Program-made: the position numbers and the translations under genes
The notes under the pieces: model-generated
Database searches by the model: none
Seen by the model: only the letters and a program-made list of their open reading frames with translations
Told to the model about the DNA's origin: nothing
Part shown: positions 12,226 through 25,490 of the stretch, piece by piece
How the letters are laid out: the number at the start of each line of letters is the position of its first letter
Position numbering within the stretch: the stretch's first letter is position 1
Assembly: GCA_026168455.1 (NCBI GenBank)
Contig: CM047425.1
Coordinates: forward strand, 86,431,580-86,495,579
Length of the DNA stretch: 64,000 bases
Direction: 5' to 3'
Source of the DNA: Theocolax elegans
Lineage: Eukaryota; Arthropoda; Insecta; Hymenoptera; Cerocephalidae

Positions 12226-12850
12226 AGTAATCGATCCTCCAATAGAAGCAGTGACATTCATCCCATTTAATTCGGTAAGAAACGTAATGTTACTCACATA
12301 TACGTAAAAAAATTGAGGCTCAATTGACGAATCGAGCGACGCAGCAATTGGAGAAAAGACGTCGCATCAGGAGTATATAAGCTTGATGCGGGCGGTTGGC
12401 TCGAAGCTGACCTTAAACTTGGTCCAATTTGGGGGCAGCCTTTCGAGGCCGCGAGTCGAGCTCTCGGAGCCGGTTCGACGTCCGAGTTCAAGGTCGGGCT
12501 CGCTTGAAAATCGTCCGGGACAGTTTCGCCCAGAGAACGAGAAAGAGGAGCAAGAAAGAAACGAGGCTCTCTCTCTCAGGCCCCGAATCGTCTGCGAACC
12601 CGTGAATCGCACGCCTCGACGTCCCCTCTTCGCTTCGAATACTATATATATATATACACGCACACACACACACACTCACACTCACACACATACGCGCAAA
12701 TTTTTTTCAAGTAGGAAAAAAAGGATTACGTAGACCGCGTGTTCCCCTATTTCTAAGGTTCTCTTTTCCTGTGGGATATTAGTTGCCGTTTGTTCCTGCC
12801 TTTTTCTAGTCGTTTTCGTTTTGAAGCTTCGAAACCGGGTGGTTTAGTCT
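12226..12850. promoter_or_regulatory. GC island 6 with TATA-like motif and TA/CA repeat
   Basis: A TATATAAGC motif at about 12373 precedes a CpG-rich segment (12388-12640), an arrangement compatible with a core promoter, but I see no convincing initiator at the right distance. A compound (TA)n(CA)n microsatellite follows at 12643-12690. The open frames on both strands are compositionally biased. Confidence 0.3.
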
Positions 12851-13760
12851 AGACGTACGTATACTTCCAACTGACCAGAATTCTAAAACATTTGAAGTTT
12901 TGACTGATGAAGGTTACCTATGTTATTTTCAAATTATATTCTAATACCCTCCATTTATACATGTGCCATACTTATTCTGCATTCTAAACATCCTAAGTGG
13001 TACCGTGTAGACATTTACCAATCTATTATCCATCTCGAATAATACTTCAAAACTTTAAATGTGCATTTAGATCGGAGATATTTTGAACCCTGTAGCTATG
13101 GCTATAGTTTATGCAGTAACACGCGATAGATGCTTCAAACTTTGCATGAAAATGGATGAAGTTTGAAAATTGTAGTGAAGTAATTTTTTTCTTATTATTT
13201 TTTTCTTTCAAATTAAGTTAAGATTGAACTATAGAATTTTCGATTTCTAAATTAAACGATTGGCATACGAAAATCTCTATTTTTTTCAAAGATTTAGGTA
13301 TGTATTATTTTTTTCACCGTTACTTCGAAAACAAGTTTTCAAATTACTCGATAATGTGTGCGTAAAAATATACACATACAGTGGATACGTGCATATATTG
13401 TATGTAATTATGCAAAAATATACTGCGACTCTTTATTCTTGTCGACATTACTTTGACGTTAACGTTCGCCCTTGCATTATCATTCAGACGTACCCACGGA
13501 TAGCACGTTGAAATTTAAGCATTTATGTAACTTTTTTACTGAAAATTTGACCAATATTATCTACAGATAGTTTTGATCATTATTAACTTTGTAAACAATA
13601 TATTATATATTATAACTGGTGTAAAGTTTATTAGTTTATTTCAAATTATACGTACAAATTAGTTTTGTACAAAAAAATGTTTATACCGTTCACCACAATG
13701 ATCATAGTTTTCTTGGAATGTATTGAATTTCTTGGACAAAATCACGGAAGCTTAAGTGTA
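12851..13760. other. AT-rich spacer with a short hairpin
   Basis: AT-rich. A short stem-loop near 13136-13170 has arms TTCAAACTT and AAGTTTGAA. It is too short for a typical microRNA precursor. No gene is supported. Confidence 0.6.
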
Positions 13761-13870
13761 GAATCCTTAATGTACCGTTACGGTAAAATTTGCTAAGGCA
13801 CCGCTATGGTAAACGAAGAAAATCATCGGATTTACCGTGCGGTAACAGTAATTTTTAACAAAATTGTGTT
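13761..13870. promoter_or_regulatory. Cluster of ACCG...GGT palindromes
   Basis: Three related dyad motifs fall within about 75 bp. TACCGTTACGGTA is at 13773-13785 and palindromic around its centre base. ACCGCTATGGT is at 13800-13810. TTACCGTGCGGTAA is at 13832-13845 with 6 bp perfect arms. They sit in AT-rich DNA, so this is unlikely to be a simple composition effect. They could be binding sites for a dimeric factor or the relic of a foldback repeat. Confidence 0.35.
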
Positions 13871-14320
13871 CCTCGTTTTTGACTTTGTGTAACACGGGCG
13901 TCTATGACCGTACAACGTAACCCAGTCACTTTAATACTTAAATGGATCGTTATAAAAATTTGTTATTTACGATAAATCAAGCACGCCGTATATATAATCC
14001 TTATATAAATAATATGTGAAGAAATTATAATACAATTTGCCAATTCCCGAAATGTTAAAAAAAATCTCAACAGCACACATAAAATGTGTAATAAATAGCA
14101 AAACTTTCTCCACGATTATCTTAAAAACGAGCCTACTTAATAGACAAATAAAATGCAAGAAACTTTAGAGATTGAAGTGTGTGTATATATATAGCGGAAT
14201 CAGAAGGAGAAAAAAATGTGAAGAAAAAGAGGCTGGGCGAAGAGTAATTTAATGTTGAGTGACTGTCTACGGTGTAGTAAATTTTTAACCATCTAATAAA
14301 GTATATCCATATAAAAGCTA
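13871..14320. other. AT-rich spacer
   Basis: AT-rich with no supportable gene or repeat family. A short TATA/TGTG run lies at 14177-14195. Confidence 0.65.
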
Positions 14321-14830
14321 AACAACTGGTTCAATGCACCGTCGCGGGTAACTTTCATTCGCGACAGCTGTGCATCGAGCCGAGGGAAATATCACGAGAG
14401 AAAAAGTGCCAGAGAGCGAGAGTTTGAGTGAAATCGGCGCTCGGGTCCTCGACATCGTGCGAAAACGCGCGAGTCAGGCCCGTTGGAACGACAAGAGCTA
14501 TACGAAAAAGCGAAACTATACTATAGACAGGTATAACTCTATACGTACGTGCGAGGGAGAGACGGAGCATACGAGCGCAGGAGGTTGCATGCGATCGCGC
14601 CAACGAACTTTCATTCCGCTCGGCGGTGCTCTTAATTGTTCCGCGATAGATCGAGAGTTTGCTTTTCTAAATTCACTCTCGGGTGAAACTGGACGATTTT
14701 CCGATTTTGCTGCACGCGCTCAGACTTTCGCGTTACTCTAACCAATAACGACTGTGCTCGGGTCGGGTCGTTGATCACTCGCGATTCTCCTGCAGTCTCG
14801 AGCACGACTATTATATTCCATGCGATTTGT
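14321..14830. promoter_or_regulatory. GC/CpG-rich island 7
   Basis: About 500 bp of CpG-rich, non-repetitive sequence. A 123-codon frame on the + strand (14370-14741) overlaps an 82-codon frame on the other strand. Neither resembles a known domain, and both reflect stop-poor GC-rich DNA. It could be a regulatory island or a non-coding exon. Confidence 0.35.
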
Positions 14831-16015
14831 GAAATCTGTATAGAAATCGAGAGTTCTACATAATATCTACCGAGCCTTCTTCTGACATTTCTATTTGCTT
14901 TGATAACCTTTCTTAAACATTGATCCGTATTCTATTTCAATTGTTTCTCGACAATTTCATTTATCTTATTTATATTTAATTACGGAATTAGTCAGTAATT
15001 ATAAACATTGAATTAATATTCTTTTTATAAAACAGCATGTTTATTAGTAGAAGTGTAATTTAAAAATTTAAAAGATAGTGAAGTATGTGCATGTAGAAAT
15101 GATACTGTATATAACACTCATAATATTTTAACAGAAAGAATCTTTTAAGCATCAACAATGTGTACGCGTATTACAGTATATTCGTATTGATAGAAACAAA
15201 TATTTAGAATTGGTGCACTTATTATTAATAACGCACGATTACTTATGCGTATTGAAGTCACTAATTCTTAATAGTTAATAAAATATCATTTTTCGTAATA
15301 AAAGTGAAAATCAGATTGTTGAGACAAGTAGAGGAATTAACTAGATAAAAATTAGTAAATACAATAAATGAAGTATAAAAAATTTTATATTAATTTTACA
15401 TAAAATAAATAATAGATTAAAATTATTATAATTGTATATTATTTAAAATTTAAATTGTTATAAAAACCATGAAATCAACATGAAATACGTATTACAATGT
15501 ACTATTGCAATTGACATGCAAGTCCAAACTGCAGTTTAATACAGTTAATTAGATTGAAATTTCTACAACCGTTTTAAAATTTGCATCACGAAATTTAAGT
15601 AATTCGTTTAAAGCATTTTAAAAGCATTCGATGTAGTATTTTTTATCCAGTATACGTGTAAACGCGCGTTAGCGCTGTTGGTTTAAAAAGAAAAATTAAA
15701 TTTTCCAAAAATTTGCAAACATAAAATACAGTATTGATAGTAAAGTAGTTTGAGTTGAATAATGATAGTTAAATAATGTGCAAAAATTTCCTACAACGTA
15801 ACCTCGAACTTTATTATCGCAAGAGAGAACAATATGACCAAGCTTCTTGGTTACGCACGTTTAACTTCCTACCATATATTTACATACTGGCGCAATAAGA
15901 AAGCCAAAATACGTGAAAACATTTAAAGAAAACCGCCAAATTTCCATAGTAATCTATATCAATATAAGGAATAATAATATCGCGAAAGAAAAAAAGAAAA
16001 TAATACGTAGATATT
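14831..16015. other. AT-rich desert
   Basis: AT-rich throughout apart from a few bases near 15655-15675 (CGCGCGTTAGCGC). Nothing else is recognised. Confidence 0.65.
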
Positions 16016-16460
16016 TTTCCGATATAAACCGCGAGTTGGAAAGCGCACTTGAATCGCGATGGAAATCGCGGGGGCTTTCGCTCGGTGTTTGCCGTGTCGC
16101 AAAGAGGGAGAAATCTCGACGGTCGAGCCGAACGGTAACCTGGTCTCTCAGCGCCGATTTCTCACTTTCGCGCGAGGCCGCGAGATCTGGGTAATCGGGC
16201 CTCGACCCAGATGCCGGGGCCACCAGCACACTTTCACCTTTTCTCCGGTCCGGAAAATCGAGAGTGCCGGCCTTGGGAGAAGGGCCTGGTCCGCTCGAAA
16301 GCGCGAGTGAGGCCGCTTTCACTTTGCGACTCACCGAAAGCGAGAGTTTGTCGATCTTCACCGGGTCGTTGAACTAACGGTTGTTACGTCGAGTATCGTT
16401 ACGAAACCTTTTTCGTTCTTCGGTATTCACGTATATCTTGAACGTGGGTGTTCTCGGATA
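16016..16460. promoter_or_regulatory. GC/CpG-rich island 8
   Basis: Strongly CpG-rich unique sequence with frequent TCGAG/CGAAAG words and no microsatellite. Open frames on both strands (up to 135 codons) are stop-poor shadows without domain features. Candidate enhancer or promoter. Confidence 0.35.
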
Positions 16461-17395
16461 CTCGCGCTCTTTTAACAATACGAAATTCTCAGATCTCTTT
16501 GGAAAGCTGCGCACCTATATATTCGTCTCTTTTTTGCGAATACATTGACCAATCTAAATTTGGAAATGAAAATTTACATTTCTTGCAAATTGTCATATTT
16601 ATTGGTGATTAATAGATATAAATTTCTTGATGATTACTTTTTGCACTTTACTGCTTTCACTATGTTATCAGTCTAATGGGTTAATATTTTCACTCATTTT
16701 TCTAGTAAAGAAAATTTAGCTCGCATTCTGTGAATGCGTTTACTGAAATAATCACTTAGAACAGATAAGTCCTAAAACTGAAAACAGTAGGATTACATTC
16801 GTTCTATACGATGACCAATAAAATAATCAATTTTCTTATTGTAAAATTCAGTGTCAGCGAATAGATTTCTCTATTATGAGTGAAAGCATACTTTAATCAG
16901 TCTAACAGTTCACTTAGCATGCAGTGCAATTTTATGGCATTATTATTATTTTTGTTTAGTGCTGTTGTCAAAAAATGTTGTCAAAACACATTTGTAACAG
17001 AAATTTGATCAAATTTGACTGATTATACATAGTTTTAAAAATGTCTGTTCGTATACAATAAAACTGTATAATTTTCACTGTACTTAATCGGCATATTTTC
17101 TTTTTCCTTCTTTTTAAGAATAAAGGAATGCAAATAATAATTTATGATTATTTTAATGTTTCTAAACTATATATGGATATATGTAATAAATAATGATGTA
17201 TTCTAAAATTATAAAAATGTTGGCAATTTAAACTGTTCAATTTAACTTGACAGACAAGAGATTATAGGATATGTAAATATAATATTATCCAATCAACATG
17301 TTACTAAATGTAAAGTTACAAGCAATTATTTAATCGGATGTCACAAAAAGCGTATCGTAAAAAAGAATGAGATTTTAAAGTAGGCAAAGAAAGCG
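16461..17395. other. AT-rich spacer
   Basis: AT-rich sequence. I see no gene, RNA gene or structured repeat. Confidence 0.7.
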
Positions 17396-17890
17396 AAAAC
17401 GATGCTATGCGCTGATTCGAGGCTCTCGACCTTTTCGGTGGGCGCGCTCGCTCGTTCGTTTACTTGTGTTAATATAGATATATATATATATATATATGTG
17501 CGTGTGTGTGTGTAACGATGAAACTGAACCAGTGACCTTCATTCTACGGAACCGGTCTTTGAGTTCAGGACTACCGGCGGCGTACTCTCGGAGCTCTCAC
17601 ACCCCGCCCTCTTCCTAAGACCTCGAGTTTGCGAGGGACGGGCTATGGATTTGCATTTCAAGACGACGATGCCATCGAGCGCGGCTGTCAAAATATAGCT
17701 GTCTTTGCAGTCGGAGAAACGAATTAGCCAGGCCTCCTATTTCACTTTTTTTCTCCGCACTTTTGCTCGCGAGGATGTGAATTTGATGACGGGATGATTT
17801 ATATGGCTCGTCTAGACAAGCAGGTTGAGGTTCTCGTTTATACTTATAATTTTGAATAAGACTAATGTCATTAAAGGGGAGCAAATTCGC
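17396..17890. promoter_or_regulatory. GC island 9 with TA/TG microsatellite
   Basis: A CpG-rich patch (17396-17460) is followed by a compound (TA)n(TG)n tract at 17473-17513. About 370 bp of mid-GC unique sequence follows. The minus-strand frame at 17615-17884 shows no recognisable domain. Confidence 0.3.
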
Positions 17891-18540
17891 ACGTTTTTCT
17901 GACTGTGAATCACTGTTTCTTATTTCTTTCTTTTATCATCAATTTTGCATTACTTATTTTACGCTGTGCTAACCATTTTGTTACACATTTATTTATATTA
18001 ATGTAATCATTCTTGTTTGTTTTATAAGCATAATCTTTATAAAAGTGTTATATGATTCTGGATAATAACAATTTTTGAACAGGTGAAAATCATCGTGACA
18101 GTTTCGATAATGCATTGTTTTAATTGTTATATCAATTGTATAGTGTTATAAAATAATCAGAAAGTTAGTCAAATATTAATACATTGTTTCGACTTGCTAA
18201 TACAGTTTGTTGCGTCTTCGTATGATTTCTTGCCTCGAGAAAGTTTAAATAAATATAGATGAAGCTTTATTAGAAAATATTAATATCAGAAACTTTTGAA
18301 TATTGCAACGTTTTTAAACATTCGATAATAACTTAACTTCATTCAAAGTCGATATTATCGTCGTGTAAAAAAATTAAAAAAAAATTACATAAAATGTTTG
18401 GGCAATGTAAAATTGATTGGGTATATAATTTTTTTCCAAAAAATGTGTTTAAATAATGCCCAATCAAAATATAAATATATAAATTTAAATTAGGTGCACA
18501 TTAATTATTATGATAATGAATAAATAGCGATAATTTTAAT
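17891..18540. other. AT-rich spacer
   Basis: AT-rich. Positions 18399-18465 carry repeated and inverted TTGGGCA / TGCCCAA and TGATTGGG / CCCAATCA words, a weak palindrome that may be the relic of a small element. No gene. Confidence 0.55.
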
Positions 18541-18862
18541 ATAAACTAGTCATCACCAGTCGAAGAATGCGAGTGGTTTATAATTTTATCTGACGTAAAC
18601 GAGTGCATTCGCATGTACGTGTGAATACCTATATATAAAGCACACGCGAACCAGTTAAGAGTGAAAATTTTCGATTTTTCAAACGATACCAAATAAACGA
18701 GAGGGATAAATTAACTCTCGAAAATCGGAAGAGAAAGATTGATGAAAACTGGGGGAGACTTATCAGCGTTGCCAGTCGCGACCGTCGAAAAAACATCTCA
18801 CCGAGAACAAGAAATCGCGTAAGCGCAGAGTTGCGTGACTGCAGCCATGACCTGTCGCAATT

Positions 18863-18868
<6 letters not shown>
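18541..18868 (+). promoter_or_regulatory. Candidate promoter-like block with TATA motif
   Basis: Unique mid-GC sequence contains a clear TATATAAAG motif at 18632-18640. A CCAGTT initiator-like word follows at 18651, closer than the usual 30 bases for an insect TATA promoter. The call therefore rests on one motif and is weak. The (TC)38 tract lies directly downstream. Confidence 0.2.

Positions 18869-18944
<76 letters not shown>
18869..18944. repeat. Perfect (TC)38 microsatellite
   Basis: Seventy-six bases of uninterrupted TC dinucleotide, the longest perfect dinucleotide tract of this type in the window. Translated frames read serine/leucine or glutamate/arginine repeats and are artefacts. 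The purine/pyrimidine mirror symmetry could allow triplex DNA, and the GA strand matches GAGA-factor type sites. Confidence 0.97.
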
Positions 18945-18947
<3 letters not shown>

Positions 18948-20280
18948 CTATCTATCACTCTCTCCCTCCCTCTTTGTCTCTTTCGGGCTGCTTGAGCTTT
19001 ATCGCGTAATGGCGAATAATGAGCGGTGCGTATTATGTACATTATGCTCGGGAACCGCACGCGACGTAACCATACTTCTCACTTGATATTTCGCACAAAG
19101 TGCCGATCCTATTTTAAGGGGTGCGTTCAATCTCAAACTATGTTCATACCGTGATAAAAGACTGAATTTTACACCTGATATGATGGGTACATATACAGAG
19201 TTTTTTCGCAATTATACCTTTAAAAAGTTCATAATGAATATAGAAAATAAATGAATATTTTAAAGTAATAAATTTAAACCCCTTTTGATAACTATATATC
19301 TAGAGAAAATCTATTGGCACCTAAATAATTTTACCTGGTAATTATAATAATTCTACGTCATCGATAAATATATGTATTTTGAGTAAGTAAATAGAATTAT
19401 TAATTGCATATTTACTAAAATGTTATTGTAATTGCAAGCCAACAAATATTATTATACTGTATATTACTTTTTATGAGTAACCGTAAAATTTGCTACAGCT
19501 AAGTAATAATAATGCCAATAATTTTTATCAAACTTTGATAACCGAAAATAATAATACCAATACATGGTAATATCGGGTATATGTACATTAATCATGTTTA
19601 AGTGGCAAAAATCCATCTGACATAATCCTTGCATATCAACTCGGTAGTATTATACTTTTATAAACACATTTATTTTAAGCAAGTAATATTTGGCGCAATT
19701 TTTAAATTTTGAACGCACGTAATCTCTCGTATCAAGTGATAAAATGTATATTAACGTTAAAAATAAGACATACGTATGTATATATATGTATGCGTACGGT
19801 CGCACAGAGGACAATGGGTCTCGGTTTCGATATCGTATCTTTTGCATAGCATTGTTGCACATAAAGTATAATGAAAATACTACACAAGAATTACTATAAT
19901 TTTATTGCACTGCATATAATTGTTTACATTCTTAATACTAAACATAACACTATCGAATCGATCAATTCAAAATAAATAATATTTTCTATATATTTTCTTA
20001 GTTTACATTTGTTAAATAAATTTATTTAATTTATTTCAAATCAATCGCATTTATTTAAAACATACTTATATTTATAATAACTGATTTTTATGTTTATTCA
20101 AATTAATCTAAAACAAAGAAAAAACCTGCTCGCATCTGTGCATAAATTTGTAGCTTATATACGATATAATATTGTGAATAAGATACCGTAATATATTTTC
20201 AATCGAAACAAGTTAATTCCTCTCAATTCACTAAAAGACCTAATTTGATAAAATGATAATTGCACCAGGTTAACGTGCCA
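18945..20280. other. GC shoulder then AT-rich desert
   Basis: Positions 18945-19090 are mid-GC. The rest is AT-rich, with a perfect short dyad TTATCAAACTTTGATAA at 19525-19541. The word GTAAAATTTGCTA near 19486 also occurs near 13783, perhaps a shared ancient repeat. No gene supported. Confidence 0.55.
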
Positions 20281-20690
20281 ATCAGTCAAGCCATGACTCT
20301 ACATTTCAAGGTCTCTCTGTTTTTTTAATACGAGATAAGAGAGTGGCGCACGCAAACAACGTACGCAGCCGCGATTTTTCGGCAGTGACGCGCAAAACAA
20401 AAAACGCGACAACTTTCCGCAACTCGGCTGCAACGGAGTGATGGCATTAACCTCGTGAATCGACCGATCTTATCGGATGGTCGAAGCGGACGGATTTCGT
20501 GCATACGTTGCGTAGCTCATTAAAAACCCCATGACCCTTAATAACCCACGGCAACGTACTTATAGTAATGTATACTTGAAAAATGTACGCCTCAAATGTC
20601 GTTGCCCTTTCAGACACTCCTTTCGGTAAGGTTTGTCGTTGTGCACCTTGCAGCTTGCGGTTTTATGGGTGATTTGGGATTATACGTAAT
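20281..20690. promoter_or_regulatory. CpG-rich island 10
   Basis: Non-repetitive, moderately CpG-rich, with many CGCAAAC/CGCGAC words between 20345 and 20520. No open frame of note and no RNA structure I can recognise. Candidate regulatory element. Confidence 0.3.
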
Positions 20691-23050
20691 GCAAGATATA
20701 TCTTTTGTATATAAAAAGAAACTTTTTTTCATACGAGATTGGGTACTTTAAATATGCATATTAAATATCAATGGAAGGTAAATGTCGTAATTTTTCCTTC
20801 GCTGTAGGATTATCATTTTCTCTGAAACATCTGTGCTATTATGACAATATATACAGCGATCAAGATAGATCATTAAAATGAATAATACGTAATATTTTAT
20901 CCAACTGTCTCGTTATATTATTGAACTTTCTACCAATAATAATTAAAAAGTAATATTCACAAAGGATATATTAATATTACCATAATAATTATAACCAATT
21001 ATTTTTAAACGAGAACATGTAATTATAAAATTGAATTGTTAAAGAACAATGTAAATGTAACTTTCTACTAACGGCAATTGTAATCGATTAATTTGCATCT
21101 AAATTTATTTTTATTGCTTTAAAATGCATAAATTGCAATAATAAGGAAAAATACGCAGCATTTCTTTAGCAAACATTGGGTATCAGATTTGTAACATTAT
21201 CAAATATACACGTTTTACCAGACTGCACAAAATTTCCATCATGGAAAACAGATTGCATCGTCTTTTTTTTTATTACAATGAAACTGGCGAATTTCGTCAG
21301 TTGTGATTCTCAGTCAGGGTTATCGCGATGACATTGAATATGGTAGCAACCAATTAATCAGTCGGTGAACTCGTGATTCTCTTAAGATGAAAATAATAAC
21401 AAGAGCAAGGATTATTATTATCACCGGTGGCAGTGCGATTGAAATCTCTATTTTAATTGTGATAAAGAAGACATTTGCGTGACCAAACTCGAAGTACTAG
21501 TATATAGCGTGTATTTTTCCTTCACTGAAAAATGTTTCGGATGTCAAGAATTTATTCGTTGCATACAAGCACTTAATACTTATTAGTTACCAGTGTATTT
21601 AGCTAATTTTTTACAATTATTCAATTCTAAACTTTTTATTAAATTCTATTTATTGTAATAAGATTAAAAAATGTTTGAATGTTTTCTTATATTTTTTGTC
21701 CAGTAAAAAGTAGAAAAATATATTCGCTTACACATATATTAAATTTTATTTCGGCACTTGAAGGAAATATACTTCTTCATATAGAAATGCTATATGTTTG
21801 GCAATATAAATAATGTTATGATATTTTAATTAAATGATAAAATTTATCGACGGATATTCGAATGAAAATATATTCAAATTGAGTTGTAACTAACGTTGTT
21901 TATTTAATATTAGAAATAATGAAATTCATAGTGATTCAGAACGTGCAAAGGTATGCGCATTAAACAAATAATCTATCCTTAATATATAATATTAATAAAT
22001 AAATTTAAGTTTGTACCAGAAACACAATTCGTCAAATCAAAATATACAATATTAAAATAATATTTCACATATAAGTAACTTCCAATGTGAACAAAAAAAG
22101 TAATATAAACAATATTTCCATTTTTAGCGAGAAACATTGACGATGTTTCCGTCGTTTCGCTTGAATATTTAACGAATATACAAGCTCGTATAGCTTCCTG
22201 CTGAATATTTTCTGCACCCTAGTCGTATGCCAAGTCTTATTGGCAAAAAATCAATGGTCCCTTGTAGACGACCGTATATAGGTGTTTAGCTTCCAAGAGT
22301 TACAAATCAACGTGAATAAATTCGCAAATGATAAGAATAACAAATCGAATTTATTATAATAAATTTTAATTACAATCGTATTCTACAATTACCATTCTAT
22401 ATGCATATTATTCATCTTTTTTTAATAATTTCGTAAAGATACATTTATTTTCGGATTTTTGGTTAATTTCAAGCTTAGTACGTAATAATTGCATGCAATA
22501 ATATACAATAATTAAATATTCATGATAATAATCTGATTTATATCTATATATCTATATATATATATATAAATATGCATTTTTTCAAAATAATAAGATAAAA
22601 GTAACATGACGTAAAGTGAAATGCGCGTATGTACGATCAACCCAGACGGGAGTAAGAGTTTTTTCATTAATATTGCATGATGTAGGGGTGACCCGACCTG
22701 CAAAGTTGAATAGGTATGGCTGAAACCTCAGCAGTTCCTGATATTCGTTTTCGTGAATATTGAACACAAGTGAAATTGTACTCACGAAATTAAGCTTCTA
22801 TTTTATACATTTAATTTATTAAAAATAGGCCTACTGCGATATCATACAAATATCAAGTCTAATATTTTAATGTCTTAATAATCCATTGTACGAAAAATTA
22901 TCAATATATATTGTAAAGAATTAATTTTTCTATGTACCTATAATAATAACATAAACAAGGTAAAACTTTTATCAATGTTAACACATTTAATTTCTTGTCA
23001 CTTGCAAATAATACAAAACAAAAAATAAATTAGCTAAATATTGTTTTGAT
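20691..23050. other. AT-rich desert
   Basis: About 2.4 kb of AT-rich DNA, the core of the longest island-poor interval in the window. It includes a TATA-type microsatellite at 22545-22570. Mid-GC patches at 21280-21500 and 22140-22320 contain unique sequence without clear motifs. No gene supported. Confidence 0.6.
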
Positions 23051-23073
23051 GTTCCTTTATCGCATTATATATA

Positions 23074-23131
<58 letters not shown>

Positions 23132-23145
23132 GCGATAAACGGAAC
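23051..23145. repeat. Inverted repeat enclosing (TA)n
   Basis: The left arm, starting GTTCCTTTATCGCATTATA, and the right arm, ending ATGCGATAAACGGAAC, are reverse complements apart from one inserted base. An almost pure (TA)n array fills the centre (about 23076-23129). The whole can fold into one hairpin or cruciform. It may be a miniature palindromic element whose centre expanded by slippage. Confidence 0.8.
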
Positions 23146-23635
23146 TCTGATTAGAAATAATTTGTTATCTTAAAATGTTTCGGACACTTAGTTTTTCTCA
23201 AATTAAAATCAAATCGATATTTTAACTAACAAAAGTTGCGCAAGGGTATAATATCTAAAATATTGTTAAAAATAATGTCAACTGAAGTATTTATAACGAT
23301 AAGATAAGATAAATAAATAAGCAGTAAACAAAGGGTACTTTAATTACGCATCACGTGACTCGATCGGTAAAACAGTATTTGCAAAAGATTTGGAAATCTT
23401 GTATGTACGTAAGACTTAAAAGCATTAATGCAATAAATCAACTGAGTATTAGCCTAATCTACTGCTTAATAGTTTTACGATCGCACCCCTAGGATTGACC
23501 GATTATTGCAGAAACCTTTTGACAGTCCAATTAACTCGCTTAGCTGAATTGCCAGTATAGACACCTTGACTTGGTCAACTTGTAAATTGCTCATAAAAAA
23601 TTTTTGTCGATCTCAGCATCGTCATCGTCATCAAC
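23146..23635. other. AT-rich to mid-GC spacer
   Basis: Contains another TCACGTGA octamer at 23351-23358 and a mid-GC unique stretch at 23480-23580. No gene supported. Confidence 0.55.
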
Positions 23636-24180
23636 TGTATAACCAAAAGCGACAAAACGGGTGGAGAAAGAGAAAGAGAAAGAGAAAGAGGGAGAAAGGG
23701 AGGGAGGGAGAGAGAGAGAGAGAGAGATAAAGAGAGTCCCTAACGACGGCCGCGCAAAAAAGGAGAGAAGAGCACACCCACGATGTTTTTTCCACCCCCG
23801 AGTGGTATCGGTGGTAGTGGCAGTCTAGCCTTGACTGCACGCGTGGGGGTTGCCATGGCGATGCGTACTCGAAAGGCTCTCCTCGGCGCCGGCGCGAGCG
23901 AGAGAGAACGTGACCCCGACCTTTCAGGTGGATAACCTCCACTGCACCGAGGCTGCGCACTTCCGCGAGCCCTAGACGCTGACGATCGTCTCGTCGCTAG
24001 CCACCCCTTCCAGGGCTTTCCTTTCTGGCAGCTTCCACCGACTCCCTGCTTCCTCTTCCCTGATATATCGTCTTCTTGATTATTTGCCCAGACGGATGGA
24101 AGAGCTTGCCGCGGACGTTACGCGGCCCTCCTTTGTACAAACGGAGCCTTCTTCTCCTTTTCTCTTTTTTATTCCCGCCA
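23636..24180. promoter_or_regulatory. GC island 11 with purine tract
   Basis: Opens with a purine tract of AGAAAG, AGGG and (GA)n units at 23661-23736, followed by strongly CpG-rich unique sequence to about 24145. The minus-strand 109-codon frame ends in a translated repeat and has no domain. Candidate promoter or enhancer. Confidence 0.4.
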
Positions 24181-25490
24181 ATTCGAACAATTAATGATGC
24201 ATCGATGTATTAACTACCTATATCACTTATTCATTATACACGATTAACGCATTCGCTCACTCTCTACCACGTGGGATTAACTGTCAATCAATATATTTTT
24301 GTCCTACTATGCCTTATTCATGATACATCTGCTATACGTATATGCATACTGCATTACCGGATAAATTATTATGCTACTCGTTTTTGCATTTTAAATTACG
24401 ACTTTCGATCTGTACTCGAACATAGACGTAAATAACGAGTATTTTATGTCGAATATTATACATTTAATTAATTGGATAAGATAATCAGTCGAATAGATCG
24501 AAAAGACCGATATGCATAACTCTCACCTATAACTATTTTATATATTATAAATAAATACGAAATTCCATTTGGATAATGTCCCAAGTGAAGTAAATATAAA
24601 TGTAGCATACACTAATAATTTTATTATTTACGAACGTTTTCATTGGAAATTAACTAGGGTGTAGCTATTTACGAGTTAGATTTATTTGAAAAATTAAGCT
24701 GAAACACGAATTTTTGATCCAGGTATGTAAATAAACTTAGTATTTATACATATATACTTCTTAACCGATTGACTTTTACTCTCTAGCAAAGTGTATTTCT
24801 AGGTTTGCATTTGTAATGGTTAACGTATTAACTCTCACCAGAAAAAGGAGGAATTTTTAGAATTGCATGCTGGATGATAGAGCGGAAAATTGAAAATTGT
24901 ACGGTCTTTAGTGCTATAGAGATTGTTATGAACGTGAGCGTGAACCGCTGCAAGGTAAAACGAATGAACAACTAAGTCTGATGTTTTATTGTGAGAAAGT
25001 GAACGGTATTTTCAAATTTCCTACCTCGAGATATTTTATCTTAAAAAAAAATCCTCGAAACTTTCGTTTCATTTTTTCTTTATATAATTATACGGTATTA
25101 TTGGTGAGAGGATTAATATATGTGTGTATATATAAATATATATAGGTATATATACACCACATTTCTTCTCCCAGTTACTTTTTAACATTTTTCATTTGTT
25201 TAGTACATTTATTTTAATGAAATATTAATTGAAACGGTAAACGGTTATTATACAGTAATATAATACCATTTAGAGAAAGTAAAGCTCAATGAACAAACGA
25301 AATGGAATAGAATTCTTGATAAATAGTTTAATTTAGAGTAGTTTTGATAATGAAATACATAGTTATCAAATTCATAAAGAGGTAAATGAGTTTTGACAGA
25401 ATTTTTAAATTATTTCACGGTATGCCTCCTGAACAGTTAAGTTACATCGAAATGTCACGCAAACCCCAAAATTATCGTTTAATCTATCAT
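24181..25490. other. AT-rich desert
   Basis: AT-rich, with a CCACGTGG E-box near 24268 and a TATA/TGTG run at 25120-25155. The 63-codon frame starting at 25386 has no family signature. Confidence 0.6.

Noticed and set aside
13085..13105. Word resembling the start of miR-10 (ACCCTGTAG)
   Set aside because: The match stops after nine bases, the rest diverges, and there is no precursor hairpin around it.
18835..19086. SLSLSL / ERERER frames over the TC tract
   Set aside because: Pure translation of a (TC)38 microsatellite.
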